From the NCBI GenBank assembly GCA_937884995.1, contig CAKZZL010000036.1, forward strand, positions 127,133 through 191,132: a stretch of DNA of 64,000 nt, written 5' to 3'. A program made the position numbers and the translations under genes. Below the pieces are notes generated by a model. That model worked only from the letters and a program-made list of their open reading frames with translations, did no database searches and had not been told where the DNA came from. Below are positions 9,012 through 17,328 of the stretch, in pieces. This stretch comes from an uncultured Clostridia bacterium (GTDB lineage: Bacteria; Bacillota; Clostridia; Oscillospirales; Acutalibacteraceae). Position 1 is the stretch's first letter. The number at the start of each line of letters is the position of its first letter.

Positions 9012-9548
9012 ATGAATACAAGATGTGATATCTGCGGCTGTGTAACAGATCCCCTGGATTTGGAAAAATTTGCCATATCCAATAAAGAGAGAGACGTATG
9101 TTCTTTTTGCCGCAAACGCATAAAAGAGGTTGAATCCGACCCGCTTAACCAGGCTGATGCCGCACGCAACCTTTTATATATGGATACAAAAGGTCACAGG
9201 ACAGAAGAAACCAATATACTTATCCGCAAGCATTTCTTTGAACTTGGCATAGACATAAATGCCGTAAGCGGTCCTACTCCGGTTCCTGTTCCTGTTCCGG
9301 TGAACAATACAGTTCCCGCTCCTGCGATTCCAAATCAAAATGCTGAATTTGAAGAGATGAAAAAGGAATTTGAGAAACTTAAAGAATCATTCAAAAGTTT
9401 CAAGAGACGTTATTACTTATCAAAAATACTTGGTGTTGTTGCACCGGTTATTGTCTTGATTATAGGTCTTATTGTCTTATATAAACTGGGGACGATTCAA
9501 ACATTTATAGACTATTTCAACTATTTAAGTGAATACGCTTCAGCGTAA
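9012..9548 (+). CDS. unknown zinc-ribbon, tail-anchored membrane protein in the glg operon
   Basis: A 178-residue protein I do not recognise. The N-terminus has two Cys pairs, CDIC (5-8) and CSFC (31-34 region), suggesting a zinc ribbon. A Pro-Val linker (TPVPVPVPV) follows, then a charged coiled-coil-like stretch (EFEEMKKEFEKLKESFKSFKRR) and one hydrophobic helix (VVAPVIVLIIGLIVLYKLG) near the C-terminus. This predicts a cytoplasmic head anchored by a tail helix. It starts one base after glgD and ends only 10 bp before glgA, so it is part of the glycogen operon. A role in placing or regulating glycogen enzymes at the membrane is speculation. Confidence 0.8.
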   Translation: MNTRCDICGCVTDPLDLEKFAISNKERDVCSFCRKRIKEVESDPLNQADAARNLLYMDTKGHRTEETNILIRKHFFELGIDINAVSGPTPVPVPVPVNNTVPAPAIPNQNAEFEEMKKEFEKLKESFKSFKRRYYLSKILGVVAPVIVLIIGLIVLYKLGTIQTFIDYFNYLSEYASA

Positions 9549-9558
9549 GGAGGTCAAA

Positions 9559-10980
9559 ATGAAAGTTTTATATGTAGCAAGCGAAGCTCTGCCTTTCAAA
9601 GCTTCGGGAGGACTGGGAGATGTTGCAGGTTCTCTGCCTCAGGCTCTTCGCAAACGCCTTATTGGGGCAAGGGTTGTTATGCCGCTCTATGATACTATAA
9701 GCCAGGAATTAAAAGATAGCATGACCTTTATTACAAGCATATCTGTTCCGGTCGCATGGAGACGTCAATATTGCGGTATATTTGAAGCAAAAGCAAACGG
9801 TGTTATTTATTACCTTATAGATAATCAATACTATTTCAAGCGTGATGGTTTATATGGCTACTATGATGATGCTGAAAGATTTGCCTTCTTCTCACGCGCA
9901 GTGCTTGAGATCATTCCTCATATAGATTTCAAGCCTGATATTATTCATTGCAACGACTGGCAGACAGCTCTTACACCTGTATATTATTCATGCATTTATG
10001 CGAATCAGCCCGGTTATGAAAATATAAAAACTGTTTTCACAATCCATAACATTCAATATCAGGGAACTTATGGTATGCAGCTTATTCCCGAAGTTGTGGG
10101 CATTCCGGACAGTGCGTCCAATCTTCTTGAATACGGCGGAGATTGCAACTATATGAAAGGTGCTATTGAATGCGCAGATAAAGTTACAACTGTAAGCCCG
10201 TCTTATGCAAATGAGATATTGGATCCCTGGTACTCACACGGCCTTGATATCATCCTGAACCAGAGAAGCTGGAAGCTTTCAGGCATATTAAATGGTATAG
10301 ATACCGTTTTATATAATCCGGAAACGGATCCCGATATTGTAAAGAATTATTCATCAGAAGATTTTGCAAAAAAGAAACCCGCTTCAAAGAAAGTTCTGCA
10401 GGAAACATTCAATCTGCCTGTAAGAAAAGATGTTCCCCTTATAGGTATGGTTTCAAGACTTGTAGGCCATAAAGGTCTTGATCTTGTAAAAGCCGTACTC
10501 GATGAACTGCTCGCAACAACAGATGTTCAATTTGTTGTTCTGGGTTCCGGAGAATGGCAATATGAAAATTTCTTCAGAGAAATAGCAGCAAAATATCCTG
10601 ACAAGATGGGACTTGAACTTGGATTTATTCCTTCATTATCAAAGAAGATTTATGCGGGTTCCGATATGTTCCTGATGCCGTCAAAGAGTGAGCCGTGCGG
10701 TCTTTCACAAATGATAGCATTAAGATATGGTTCCATTCCGATAGTGCGCGAGACCGGAGGACTCAGAGATTCAATCCAGGATTCCGGAGACGGGGAAGGC
10801 AACGGTTTTTCTTTTTCAAGTTACAATGCGCATGATATGCTTTTTACAATAAAAAGAGCTATCGAGGGTTACCAAAATACAAAAGGCTGGAATATACTTG
10901 TTAAAAGAGCTATGGAATGCGATAATTCCTGGGGCAAGAGTGCCAATGAGTATATAAAGTTATATAAGTCATTGTTATAG
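9559..10980 (+). CDS. glgA: glycogen synthase (GT5)
   Basis: Transfers glucose from ADP-glucose to growing alpha-1,4 glucan. The N-terminal KASGGLGDVAGSLP corresponds to the KxGGL nucleotide-sugar loop, HNDW-type CNDWQTAL and TIHNIQYQG follow, and the C-terminal GT-B motif is SKSEPCGLSQMIALRYGSIP with ETGGLRDSI. Its 473 residues are typical. The ATG at 9559 is chosen because AAGGAGG lies directly upstream; an upstream in-frame ATG at 9529 would overlap the previous gene. It is last in the operon. Confidence 0.97.
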   Translation: MKVLYVASEALPFKASGGLGDVAGSLPQALRKRLIGARVVMPLYDTISQELKDSMTFITSISVPVAWRRQYCGIFEAKANGVIYYLIDNQYYFKRDGLYGYYDDAERFAFFSRAVLEIIPHIDFKPDIIHCNDWQTALTPVYYSCIYANQPGYENIKTVFTIHNIQYQGTYGMQLIPEVVGIPDSASNLLEYGGDCNYMKGAIECADKVTTVSPSYANEILDPWYSHGLDIILNQRSWKLSGILNGIDTVLYNPETDPDIVKNYSSEDFAKKKPASKKVLQETFNLPVRKDVPLIGMVSRLVGHKGLDLVKAVLDELLATTDVQFVVLGSGEWQYENFFREIAAKYPDKMGLELGFIPSLSKKIYAGSDMFLMPSKSEPCGLSQMIALRYGSIPIVRETGGLRDSIQDSGDGEGNGFSFSSYNAHDMLFTIKRAIEGYQNTKGWNILVKRAMECDNSWGKSANEYIKLYKSLL

Positions 10981-11065
10981 ACAAAGACCTTTTATAAAAA
11001 TTAATTGTAAGAAAAAGTACAATTTCATGCTTGTGCTCGATATGAATAATTGACTTATTAATTTA

Positions 11066-11099
11066 AATGGCGATGTAGCAGAAATGTTACATCGCCATT
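11066..11099 (+). terminator. hairpin after glgA
   Basis: Perfect 12-bp arms AATGGCGATGTA (11066-11077) and TACATCGCCATT (11088-11099). The downstream U tract is weak (GTTATATT), so this may be a terminator or a 3'-end stabilising hairpin for the glycogen operon. Confidence 0.55.
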
Positions 11100-11167
11100 G
11101 TTATATTAAGTATATAAAAACAAAATGGAAATAAGTCTTATAAGTTCATAATAAACAGTTAAGTCTG

Positions 11168-12241
11168 TTACCACCTATTCTCAACATATTCACAGAAAGC
11201 ATACATATCTTTTATTTCTATTTTTGTTCCGTCATCAAGAGTTACAGTGCCATTCCATAGACCGTGAACCTGATGTGAGTGCATGCGCATTACTAAAATA
11301 TTTAAATCTGAATGGTGGTCACAGAATGGTGTCATAGTCAAATCAAATCTTCCGTCTTCCGAAACAAAATGCCATTTATCCATATATTTATCTGGTTTAG
11401 GAAATACTTCAACATCAACTGCTCCAAACTTATGAGCCTTTCCGTCATAAAAGATACAGGTTTCGGTTGCATTTCTTTCATTACCGATACCCCAGGTTAT
11501 CTCAAATCCGAAAATGTGTTTTTCTCCTTTTTCGTCGGTAATGTATGCTGAGCCGTTTCCCCAATACCATACGAGACTGTAAGGTGTACATACCCTGCCC
11601 CAGTCAAGGACAGTGAATGTATCTTCATTTGAAAATTCGTATGTCTTTTCAGCAGTTTTAAAGGTACCTGATGTAGGCATTGAATTCTGCTTTGTGGTCA
11701 TGAAATATCTGTCAGGAAATCCATCAAAGGGAAGAACTGTAGTGATGTTTTCAAGCCCCTGCATAATATCCATTGTAAAATTACATTCGACATCATTCAT
11801 TTTAAAATAAATACTGCGTACATTTTCCTTTGTGTCAACTTTGAATATTGCCTTGCCGACTTTGAACTCATAGTTATGAGGTACATCACCTTTTTTAGGA
11901 AGAACATATTTATCTTTCCCTCCGATAAAAGGTGACATAGCTGATCTGAGGATCTTTCCGGTTTTTAAATCAACTAGTACTGCAGATGCATAACCTCCAA
12001 GGGAAATATTTGCAAAACTTATTTGTGCCATAAGGGAACCATTTGATATTTGATAGAAATCCCATTCCTTACGGCGCATTATTTTTTTAACATCATAGCG
12101 ATTATAGTTAAAAACATTATGTCTCGCCCAACCGCTCGCCATTAGTGTCCCGTCTTTACTGAGAAGGTCAGTTGACGTTGTATATTCTTTCTGTTTTGAT
12201 TTATATCCCCACTCTTTGTAATTTTTATAAGTTCTTTCCAT
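11168..12241 (-). CDS. DUF2804 family protein
   Basis: A 357-residue cytoplasmic protein without signal peptide or membrane helix. WARHNVFNYNR, QISFANISLGGYASAVLVDLKTG and the HSDLNILVMRMHSHQVHGLWNG C-terminal region fit the DUF2804 family, which has no established function. It is monocistronic: the next minus-strand gene upstream (the OGG-type glycosylase) ends about 320 bp away and a separate promoter lies between. The start has AGGAG-like sequence (GGAGAAAC) upstream. Confidence 0.75.
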   Translation of the reverse strand: MERTYKNYKEWGYKSKQKEYTTSTDLLSKDGTLMASGWARHNVFNYNRYDVKKIMRRKEWDFYQISNGSLMAQISFANISLGGYASAVLVDLKTGKILRSAMSPFIGGKDKYVLPKKGDVPHNYEFKVGKAIFKVDTKENVRSIYFKMNDVECNFTMDIMQGLENITTVLPFDGFPDRYFMTTKQNSMPTSGTFKTAEKTYEFSNEDTFTVLDWGRVCTPYSLVWYWGNGSAYITDEKGEKHIFGFEITWGIGNERNATETCIFYDGKAHKFGAVDVEVFPKPDKYMDKWHFVSEDGRFDLTMTPFCDHHSDLNILVMRMHSHQVHGLWNGTVTLDDGTKIEIKDMYAFCEYVENRW

Positions 12242-12288
12242 AAGTTTCTCCTCTGTTTCGTTTGAATCTCTTCTTTTATCTCTAAATC

Positions 12289-12527
12289 GTGAACTACTCT
12301 GTAACCTGTTGCTGAGTAGTTCACTTCTACTAAAAAGATGCCATTCCTGTGTTTTTTTGCTTACAAACCATCGGTTTATTTCAAAGTATTATCGATAGAA
12401 CCAGCCTGCATCGAAGAACCAGATGGGATTTGTCGTGTCAAGAGTGGCAAGTGGATACGATTTGAAAGATCGCTTTGGATACAATCATACATAAGATATA
12501 ATACCACAATCCTACCCGTTTTTTCAA
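12289..12527 (-). promoter_or_regulatory. promoter and long leader of the DUF2804 gene
   Basis: The 318-bp gap 12242-12559 has no convincing gene. On the minus strand TTGAAA (12522-12527), an 18-bp spacer and TATTAT (12498-12503) form a promoter, giving a leader of about 250 bases. Near the gene an 11-bp perfect inverted repeat GTGAACTACTC (12289-12299) and GAGTAGTTCAC (12314-12324) could be an operator or leader hairpin. No known riboswitch was recognised. Confidence 0.4.
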
Positions 12528-12559
12528 CAGAACCACTGTAAATAGATAGTGTCAAGTTT

Positions 12560-13387
12560 TTATGGAGTTTTTGTCAACAAACTTGTCTGGTTCCAGTCTA
12601 TGTTTCTTCTCCAATGAAAGAGGTATTGCTGTGCTATGCCTCTGCTTTTTTTTATACACGAAGGCAGACCGTCGGGATAAAGTTCGGTGATAATCCTTTT
12701 TACCCAGACATCTTTGGGAAAAGCATCAATTTTATAAAAGCCATATAAAAGGGTACAATCGGCAACTTTGTCACCGACGCCCTTTATTTTTTTGAGTTCT
12801 TCTCTGCCTGTTTCAATATCGCTGTCTGCAATCTTTCGAAAATCGATTTCTCCGCCGGCCACTTTTCTTGCAGCATCAATTATATATTTATTGCGAAAGC
12901 CCGCTCTCAGTGGGGCTAAATCGTCTTCTTTCAAATTTGCAATTTTTTCAGCACCCGGGAAAGTGTAGCTTTTGCCTTCTCTTTCACCGAATGAACTGCA
13001 GAGCCTGTCGATTATTGCTTTTATTCTGGGTATATTGTTGTTTTGCGAGATTATAAAGGAGCAAAGCGTTTCCCATGGTTCCTGGCGCAATATTCTGATG
13101 CCTTCAAAGTCACTGACTGCTTTTTTCAAATATGTATCGTCATAAGAATTAATAATTGCCCTGTAATCAGTATCATAATCGAAGTATCTGCGCCATATGT
13201 TCTCAAAATCTGACTCTTTTGTGTTATAAAATACAAGCTTGTCTTCTTTCTCCTCAAGTTCGAGATATTTTCCAAAGGCAACTCCGCTGTATATATTCCC
13301 TTCTTTTTTCCATCTGAAAGCCTGCCCACAGTCAAGAATAAGATCAAGAGAAAAAACATCAGGTTTTTTTATAATGTAATCAGACAT
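12560..13387 (-). CDS. 8-oxoguanine DNA glycosylase (OGG1-type, HhH-GPD)
   Basis: A base-excision repair bifunctional glycosylase/lyase. The N-terminal domain contains CGQAFRWKKEG, followed by the HhH-GPD core with SFIISQNNNIPRI and the hairpin KKIKGVGDKVADCTLLYGF. Lys207 in GDKVAD and Asp226 in PKDVWV align with the catalytic Lys and Asp of OGG1. It is 275 residues, the usual length; the last dozen residues (NIDWNQTSLLTKTP) do not look family-like. The gene stands alone between AT-rich spacers. Confidence 0.9.
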   Translation of the reverse strand: MSDYIIKKPDVFSLDLILDCGQAFRWKKEGNIYSGVAFGKYLELEEKEDKLVFYNTKESDFENIWRRYFDYDTDYRAIINSYDDTYLKKAVSDFEGIRILRQEPWETLCSFIISQNNNIPRIKAIIDRLCSSFGEREGKSYTFPGAEKIANLKEDDLAPLRAGFRNKYIIDAARKVAGGEIDFRKIADSDIETGREELKKIKGVGDKVADCTLLYGFYKIDAFPKDVWVKRIITELYPDGLPSCIKKSRGIAQQYLFHWRRNIDWNQTSLLTKTP

Positions 13388-13757
13388 AATTCCTCCGAAA
13401 ATATTTCACAAAAATTCCCGAAAAATCTATTTAAAAATCACAATGTCAAAATGCACAAAACATTTAGACTATTTTTAAGATTTCTATTTTCCATTTTGTA
13501 AAAATTTTGGAAAATTTAACAGAATGTACAAAGAATATTTCTTGTTGAAAAGTTTTCAAAATTTCGATTTTCAGGTTTGAAAATCCTATTTTACAATAGT
13601 TTTAAGGTAGTTTTTTAACATTTTCAACATAGTTTTGAACATTTTTGAACAGCAAGTTGATTATACAATTTGTACATTTTTGAAAAATTTATTTTTGTGA
13701 AATATTCCATATTGACAAGATTTTGCTCTGAATCTGTCATATTTTTTACAAAGAAAA
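13388..13757. other. extremely AT-rich spacer with short repeats
   Basis: No coding frame of note in 370 bp. On the minus strand TTCAAAAATGT occurs twice (near 13680 and 13640) with a related TTGAAAATGTT nearby, and TTTTGAA/TTCAAAA words recur throughout. It must hold the promoter of the glycosylase gene, but no clear -35/-10 pair stands out. Function unknown. Confidence 0.35.
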
Positions 13758-14834
13758 TCAAAGAATAATGAGTTCTTTTTTTGAGCCTGTGAGGTCCTCG
13801 CATCCGTTCTCTGTTATAACGACCATATCCTCTATTCTTACACCGAATTCCCCGGGTATGTAAATACCGGGTTCAACAGTTACAACCATGCCGGGTTTCA
13901 GGATGCTTTCTTCTGATGTGTTCAAAAAAGGAGGCTCATGTATTTCAATCCCGACACTATGTCCGGTCGAATGGGTAAAATATTCGCCGAAGCCTTCCTT
14001 TTCTATGACATCTCTTGAGATCTTATCTCCCTGGGCTCCGCTCATTCCGGCCTTAATGCTGTTTATACACTCCATTTGCGCCTTAAGTACTGTGTTATAT
14101 ACTTTTTTCATTTTCTCGCTGACACCAGCAAGAACTACTGTTCTGGTCATGTCACTGTGGTAACCGTTTACAATGGTTCCGAAATCCATCGTGATAAAGT
14201 CGCCGTTTTCCACTTTCTTAAATCCGGGAACACCATGAGGCATGGATGAGTTCTTACCGCTTACGGCTATAGTCTCAAATGATAAAGCTTCTCCGCCGTG
14301 ACTGAGCATATAGAAATCAAGTTCAAGCTGGATTTCTTTTTCTGTCATTCCTTCTTTTATGAATTTGCAAATATGGCTGAATGCTTCATCCGTAATTTTC
14401 TGAGCTGCCTTTATATTTCTTATTTCATTTTCATCCTTTACAGCTCTCATCTCTCCGATTATGCTGTCAAGGCTGTCATCTGCAATAATTTCCGTTTCAT
14501 TTAATCTTTCGGACAAGATGCGATATAAATGCATGGTTGTTCTGCTTGATTCAAGAAGAAGTTTTTCAACTTTCATATCAGACATCAGTTTTTTTATTTG
14601 TTCCCACAGATTATGTTCCTGCAGCAGCACTTTGCAATCTCTTACTGTATTTTCTGCTGCTTCTATATATCTTCCGTCAGTGATGAATATTGCGTCAGAT
14701 GCATTTATTAAAAGAAAGCCGTCGGAAGACTCAAATCCCGTTAAATATTTCCTGTTTTCAGGTGACATTACAAGGGCAGTGCAGTTATCCTGAATCCTGC
14801 TTAACGTATTTTTTATTGATTCTATTTTTGTCAT
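13758..14834 (-). CDS. Xaa-Pro aminopeptidase, M24B family
   Basis: A cytoplasmic dimetal aminopeptidase that removes residues before proline. In the 358-residue protein the metal ligands are visible: Asp217 (ITMDFGT), Asp228 (YHSDMTRT), His292 (THSTGHSVG), Glu321 (VEPGIY) and Glu335 (GVRIEDMV). An N-terminal creatinase-type domain precedes the pita-bread fold. The ATG at 14834 has GGAG 7 bases upstream; an ATG at 14840 would abut it. It follows the rpsU terminator. Confidence 0.93.
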   Translation of the reverse strand: MTKIESIKNTLSRIQDNCTALVMSPENRKYLTGFESSDGFLLINASDAIFITDGRYIEAAENTVRDCKVLLQEHNLWEQIKKLMSDMKVEKLLLESSRTTMHLYRILSERLNETEIIADDSLDSIIGEMRAVKDENEIRNIKAAQKITDEAFSHICKFIKEGMTEKEIQLELDFYMLSHGGEALSFETIAVSGKNSSMPHGVPGFKKVENGDFITMDFGTIVNGYHSDMTRTVVLAGVSEKMKKVYNTVLKAQMECINSIKAGMSGAQGDKISRDVIEKEGFGEYFTHSTGHSVGIEIHEPPFLNTSEESILKPGMVVTVEPGIYIPGEFGVRIEDMVVITENGCEDLTGSKKELIIL

Positions 14835-14854
14835 AATCATTCTCCAAACTAATT

Positions 14855-14894
14855 TTTTTGCAAAAATAACGGGCTTTAGGTTTCCCCAAGCCCG
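14855..14894 (-). terminator. rpsU terminator
   Basis: On the minus strand a stem of CGGGCTT and AAGCCCG (14870-14876 and 14888-14894) is followed by TTATTTTTGC. It lies just after rpsU and before the peptidase start. Confidence 0.75.
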
Positions 14895-14933
14895 CTCATT
14901 TGTAATTAATCCATAACTACCAAAAGCGAAAGA

Positions 14934-15110
14934 TTATTTATACTTACGCTTACGTGCAGCTTCAGACTTTTTCTTTCTCTTTACAGAAGGCTTTTCATAA
15001 TGTTCTCTTTTGCGAACTTCCTGAATAACGCCGTCACGAGAAGTCTGTCTTTTGAATCTTCTGAGAGCACTCTCAAGTGATTCATTCTCTTTAACTTTTA
15101 CCTGACTCAC
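14934..15110 (-). CDS. rpsU: 30S ribosomal protein S21
   Basis: A 58-residue basic protein beginning MSQVKVKENESLESALRRFK and ending in a Lys/Arg-rich tail (AARKRKYK), a clear bacterial S21, which binds the 30S subunit near the anti-Shine-Dalgarno region. The start codon is GTG with GGGAGGGAATTAAA ahead of it. The gene is too short for common ORF cut-offs. It has its own promoter and terminator. Confidence 0.97.
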   Translation of the reverse strand: MSQVKVKENESLESALRRFKRQTSRDGVIQEVRKREHYEKPSVKRKKKSEAARKRKYK

Positions 15111-15146
15111 TTTAATTCCCTCCCTTTATGTTGGGATATTGCGGAT

Positions 15147-15175
15147 ATTATACAATAATAAATTTTAACTGTCAA
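15147..15175 (-). promoter_or_regulatory. rpsU promoter
   Basis: On the minus strand a consensus TTGACA (15170-15175), 17-bp spacer and TATAAT (15147-15152) lie 37 bp ahead of the GTG start, as expected for a highly expressed ribosomal protein. Confidence 0.85.
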
Positions 15176-15262
15176 CAAATAGATAAAAAAAACAAAAAAA
15201 AGTTGCAAAAAATGTGGTTTGTTCATAATTTGTTCATAGTTTTGTGTAAAGTTTGTTACAAT

Positions 15263-15450
15263 CTTGTGATATTCTTAAGCCGTGAAAAGTGGCTGACCCC
15301 CACTATCACGATTTTGACTTACATTGCAATCATTTATACCCGGATGATTGTTTATGACGCCTCATTACGGCTTTGTTAGGGTACACAGGTCGTATGCAGA
15401 ATGTCATAAGAGGAATAACCGATAGCGTATGCTATCGGTTTTCCTCTTTT
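15263..15450 (+). ncRNA. candidate structured small RNA of about 180 nt
   Basis: Between divergent rpsU and the convergent dehydrogenase gene lies a plus-strand stretch with a possible promoter (TTCATA 15233-15238, 18 bp, TACAAT 15257-15262) and a very strong terminator at its end. Inside, AAGCCGTGA pairs with TCATTACGGCTT, CAATCAT pairs with ATGATTG, and AGTGG pairs with CCACT. The only plus frame (83 codons) has no ribosome site and no family resemblance. Length would suit 6S RNA, but I could not confirm a 6S fold. Confidence 0.35.
15403..15450 (+). terminator. strong rho-independent terminator
   Basis: AAGAGGAATAACCGATAGC pairs with GCTATCGGTTTTCCTCTT with a GTAT loop, followed by TTTT on the plus strand. 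The U tract points to a plus-strand transcript ending here, although the only annotated neighbour ending here is on the minus strand. Confidence 0.8.
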
Positions 15451-15454
15451 TTAA

Positions 15455-16414
15455 TCACAAATTAACCGTATTTTGAACTTCTCCTCTTAGATATGATTTC
15501 ACATTTTCTTCGAGAATTTTCATAAGTCTTTTTCGGGTTTCAAAACCTGCCCAAGCAATATGCGGTGTTATGTAACAATTCTTTGCGCTGAGAAGCGGAT
15601 TGTCTGCCTGAGGTGGTTCCTGAGTCAGAACATCAAGTCCTGCCGCTCTCACCTTTCCGCTGTTCAACCCGTCGGCAAGCGCCTTGCTGTTGACAACCGG
15701 GCCGCGCGATGTGTTTATTATAATGACATTATCCTTACAATCATTTATGAATTTATCATCCAGAAGATTTTCCGTTTCTTTTGTGAGCGGGCAATGAAAA
15801 CTGATTATATCGCTTTCTTTTTTTATATCATCCAAACTTGACCATTTGAAATTTTTCCTGTGTGATTGATCAGTTTCATGACCCGATACGGCAATGACAT
15901 TCATATTGAAAGCCTCTGCTATATCTGCCACTCTTTGTCCTATTTTACCAAAGCCTACGATACCGATTGTTTTGCCGGACAATTCCGTGAGAGGCGTTTT
16001 CCAATAGCAAAAGTCCGGGCAATTAACCCAGTCACCTTTATGTACACTTTCAGAATGGACTGCCACAGAGTTTGTTATTTCAAGAATAAATGCAAATACC
16101 AGTTGTGCAACTGCTTCAGTTGAATAAGAAGGAATATTGGAGACGGGAATATTTCTTTTCTTTGCATAGTCAATATCGCATATGTTATATCCCGTAGATT
16201 CCAGGGCAATAAACTTAAGTTTCGGAAGCTGCTCCATAATTTCTGCGGATAGAACCGTCTTGTTAGTTATAACTATATCCGCATCCTTTGCGCGTTCCAC
16301 TACCTGATCCGCTGTTGTTCTGTCATATATATCGCAATCTCCCAGTTCTTTCAGCCAGTCCCACGACAAATCTCCCGGGTTTAATGCATAGGCATCCAAT
16401 ACTGTAATTTTCAT
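15455..16414 (-). CDS. D-isomer specific 2-hydroxyacid dehydrogenase
   Basis: A 319-residue NAD-dependent oxidoreductase, closest in look to glycerate dehydrogenase/hydroxypyruvate reductase. The Rossmann loop is GIVGFGKIGQ (151-160); catalytic residues are Arg237 (NTSRGPV), Glu266 (LTQEPP) and His285 (TPHIAWA). The ATG at 16414 is preferred over GTG 16423, which sits almost on the AAAGG ribosome site. It is monocistronic. The exact substrate cannot be told from sequence. Confidence 0.88.
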   Translation of the reverse strand: MKITVLDAYALNPGDLSWDWLKELGDCDIYDRTTADQVVERAKDADIVITNKTVLSAEIMEQLPKLKFIALESTGYNICDIDYAKKRNIPVSNIPSYSTEAVAQLVFAFILEITNSVAVHSESVHKGDWVNCPDFCYWKTPLTELSGKTIGIVGFGKIGQRVADIAEAFNMNVIAVSGHETDQSHRKNFKWSSLDDIKKESDIISFHCPLTKETENLLDDKFINDCKDNVIIINTSRGPVVNSKALADGLNSGKVRAAGLDVLTQEPPQADNPLLSAKNCYITPHIAWAGFETRKRLMKILEENVKSYLRGEVQNTVNL

Positions 16415-16483
16415 AAACTTCACAACCTTTACTTTCGTATAACATACATTTTATCATAACTATATATATTATACTACAAAATA

Positions 16484-16512
16484 TTGACCTTTTAGCCTAA
16501 ATAATATAAAAT
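16484..16512 (+). promoter_or_regulatory. promoter of the VTT-galactokinase-peptidase run
   Basis: TTGACC (16484-16489), 17-bp spacer and TAAAAT (16507-16512), followed by a small GTGTG-CACAC hairpin ahead of the first gene. Confidence 0.6.
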
Positions 16513-16563
16513 ATACTGTGTGTTTTTTCACACGATAATTAGTTTTCAAGGTGAACACATTTT

Positions 16564-17328
16564 ATGGAAAAGAAAAATCTGGACCGAAAAGGTGCACTGA
16601 ATTACACATCTATTATTTTATATATCATTGCATTGATACTCGGTGTACTCACCTTCGTTCTTGATTCAACAGATGTAGGTGCCGAAGGCTGGGGCAAATT
16701 CATGGAAGAACTGAATGAGATTCAGGACCTTATCAGGAATTTGGATAATAACTGGCTGATCCTTTTGGCAATTTTTTGTGTATACATGCTTAAAAACTTC
16801 ATACCTATACCATTTCCCTTTATTTTCATGATGGTCGGAGCCATTTATGGAAAGAACTGGGCAGTTATAATAAATGTATGCGGCTACACGTTACTCCTTC
16901 TTACTAAATATTTTTGGGGACGCAAGATGGGCGGAGGCACAGCAGTTAAGCAGCTGAAGAAGTATGACAATGTACGTGAAATGATGTACAGACCCGGTAA
17001 AGTTAAATTCGGAGTTTTGATATTTGCAAGGCTCTGTCCATCAATACCGGTAAGCATTGTAAGTAAGATATACGGTGGTATGAAATATCCTATTATTCCA
17101 TTTCTTTTTGCATCAATTGTTGGATTTTTCCCGAAAATATGGACATATTCAAGAGTCCTGGGTCAGTATGTCAATCAGCCTTTCACATGGAAATTTATGG
17201 GGCCAATAGTAGGGCTTCTCGTTTTGTCCGGTACTGCGGCACTGGTTGCCAATACAATACTTAACAAAAAGCATAAAAAAAGTGAAGACAAGGAGAAAGA
17301 AACAGAAAATGAATTCCAGGAAAATTAA
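16564..17328 (+). CDS. TVP38/TMEM64 (VTT/DedA-like) membrane protein
   Basis: A 254-residue polytopic membrane protein. IPIPFPFIFMMVGAIYG begins the VTT domain, and ARLCPSIPVSIVSKIYGGMKY with FLFASIVGFFPKIWTYSRVLG is its second half, including the conserved Arg-Pro pair region. VTT proteins act in membrane lipid handling, and some members are lipid scramblases. The C-terminal tail is strongly basic and charged. It overlaps the start of the galactokinase gene by 20 bp. Confidence 0.85.
   Translation: MEKKNLDRKGALNYTSIILYIIALILGVLTFVLDSTDVGAEGWGKFMEELNEIQDLIRNLDNNWLILLAIFCVYMLKNFIPIPFPFIFMMVGAIYGKNWAVIINVCGYTLLLLTKYFWGRKMGGGTAVKQLKKYDNVREMMYRPGKVKFGVLIFARLCPSIPVSIVSKIYGGMKYPIIPFLFASIVGFFPKIWTYSRVLGQYVNQPFTWKFMGPIVGLLVLSGTAALVANTILNKKHKKSEDKEKETENEFQEN

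Noticed and set aside
12338..12541. A 67-codon plus-strand ORF
   Set aside because: No ribosome site or family match, and it overlaps the minus-strand promoter and leader of the DUF2804 gene.
15128..15379. An 83-codon plus-strand ORF near rpsU
   Set aside because: No ribosome site, biased hydrophobic composition and overlap with the rpsU promoter; the region looks more like regulatory or RNA sequence.
15263..15450. 6S RNA identity for the small RNA candidate
   Set aside because: Length fits, but I could not draw the long closing stem and central bubble, so no name was given.
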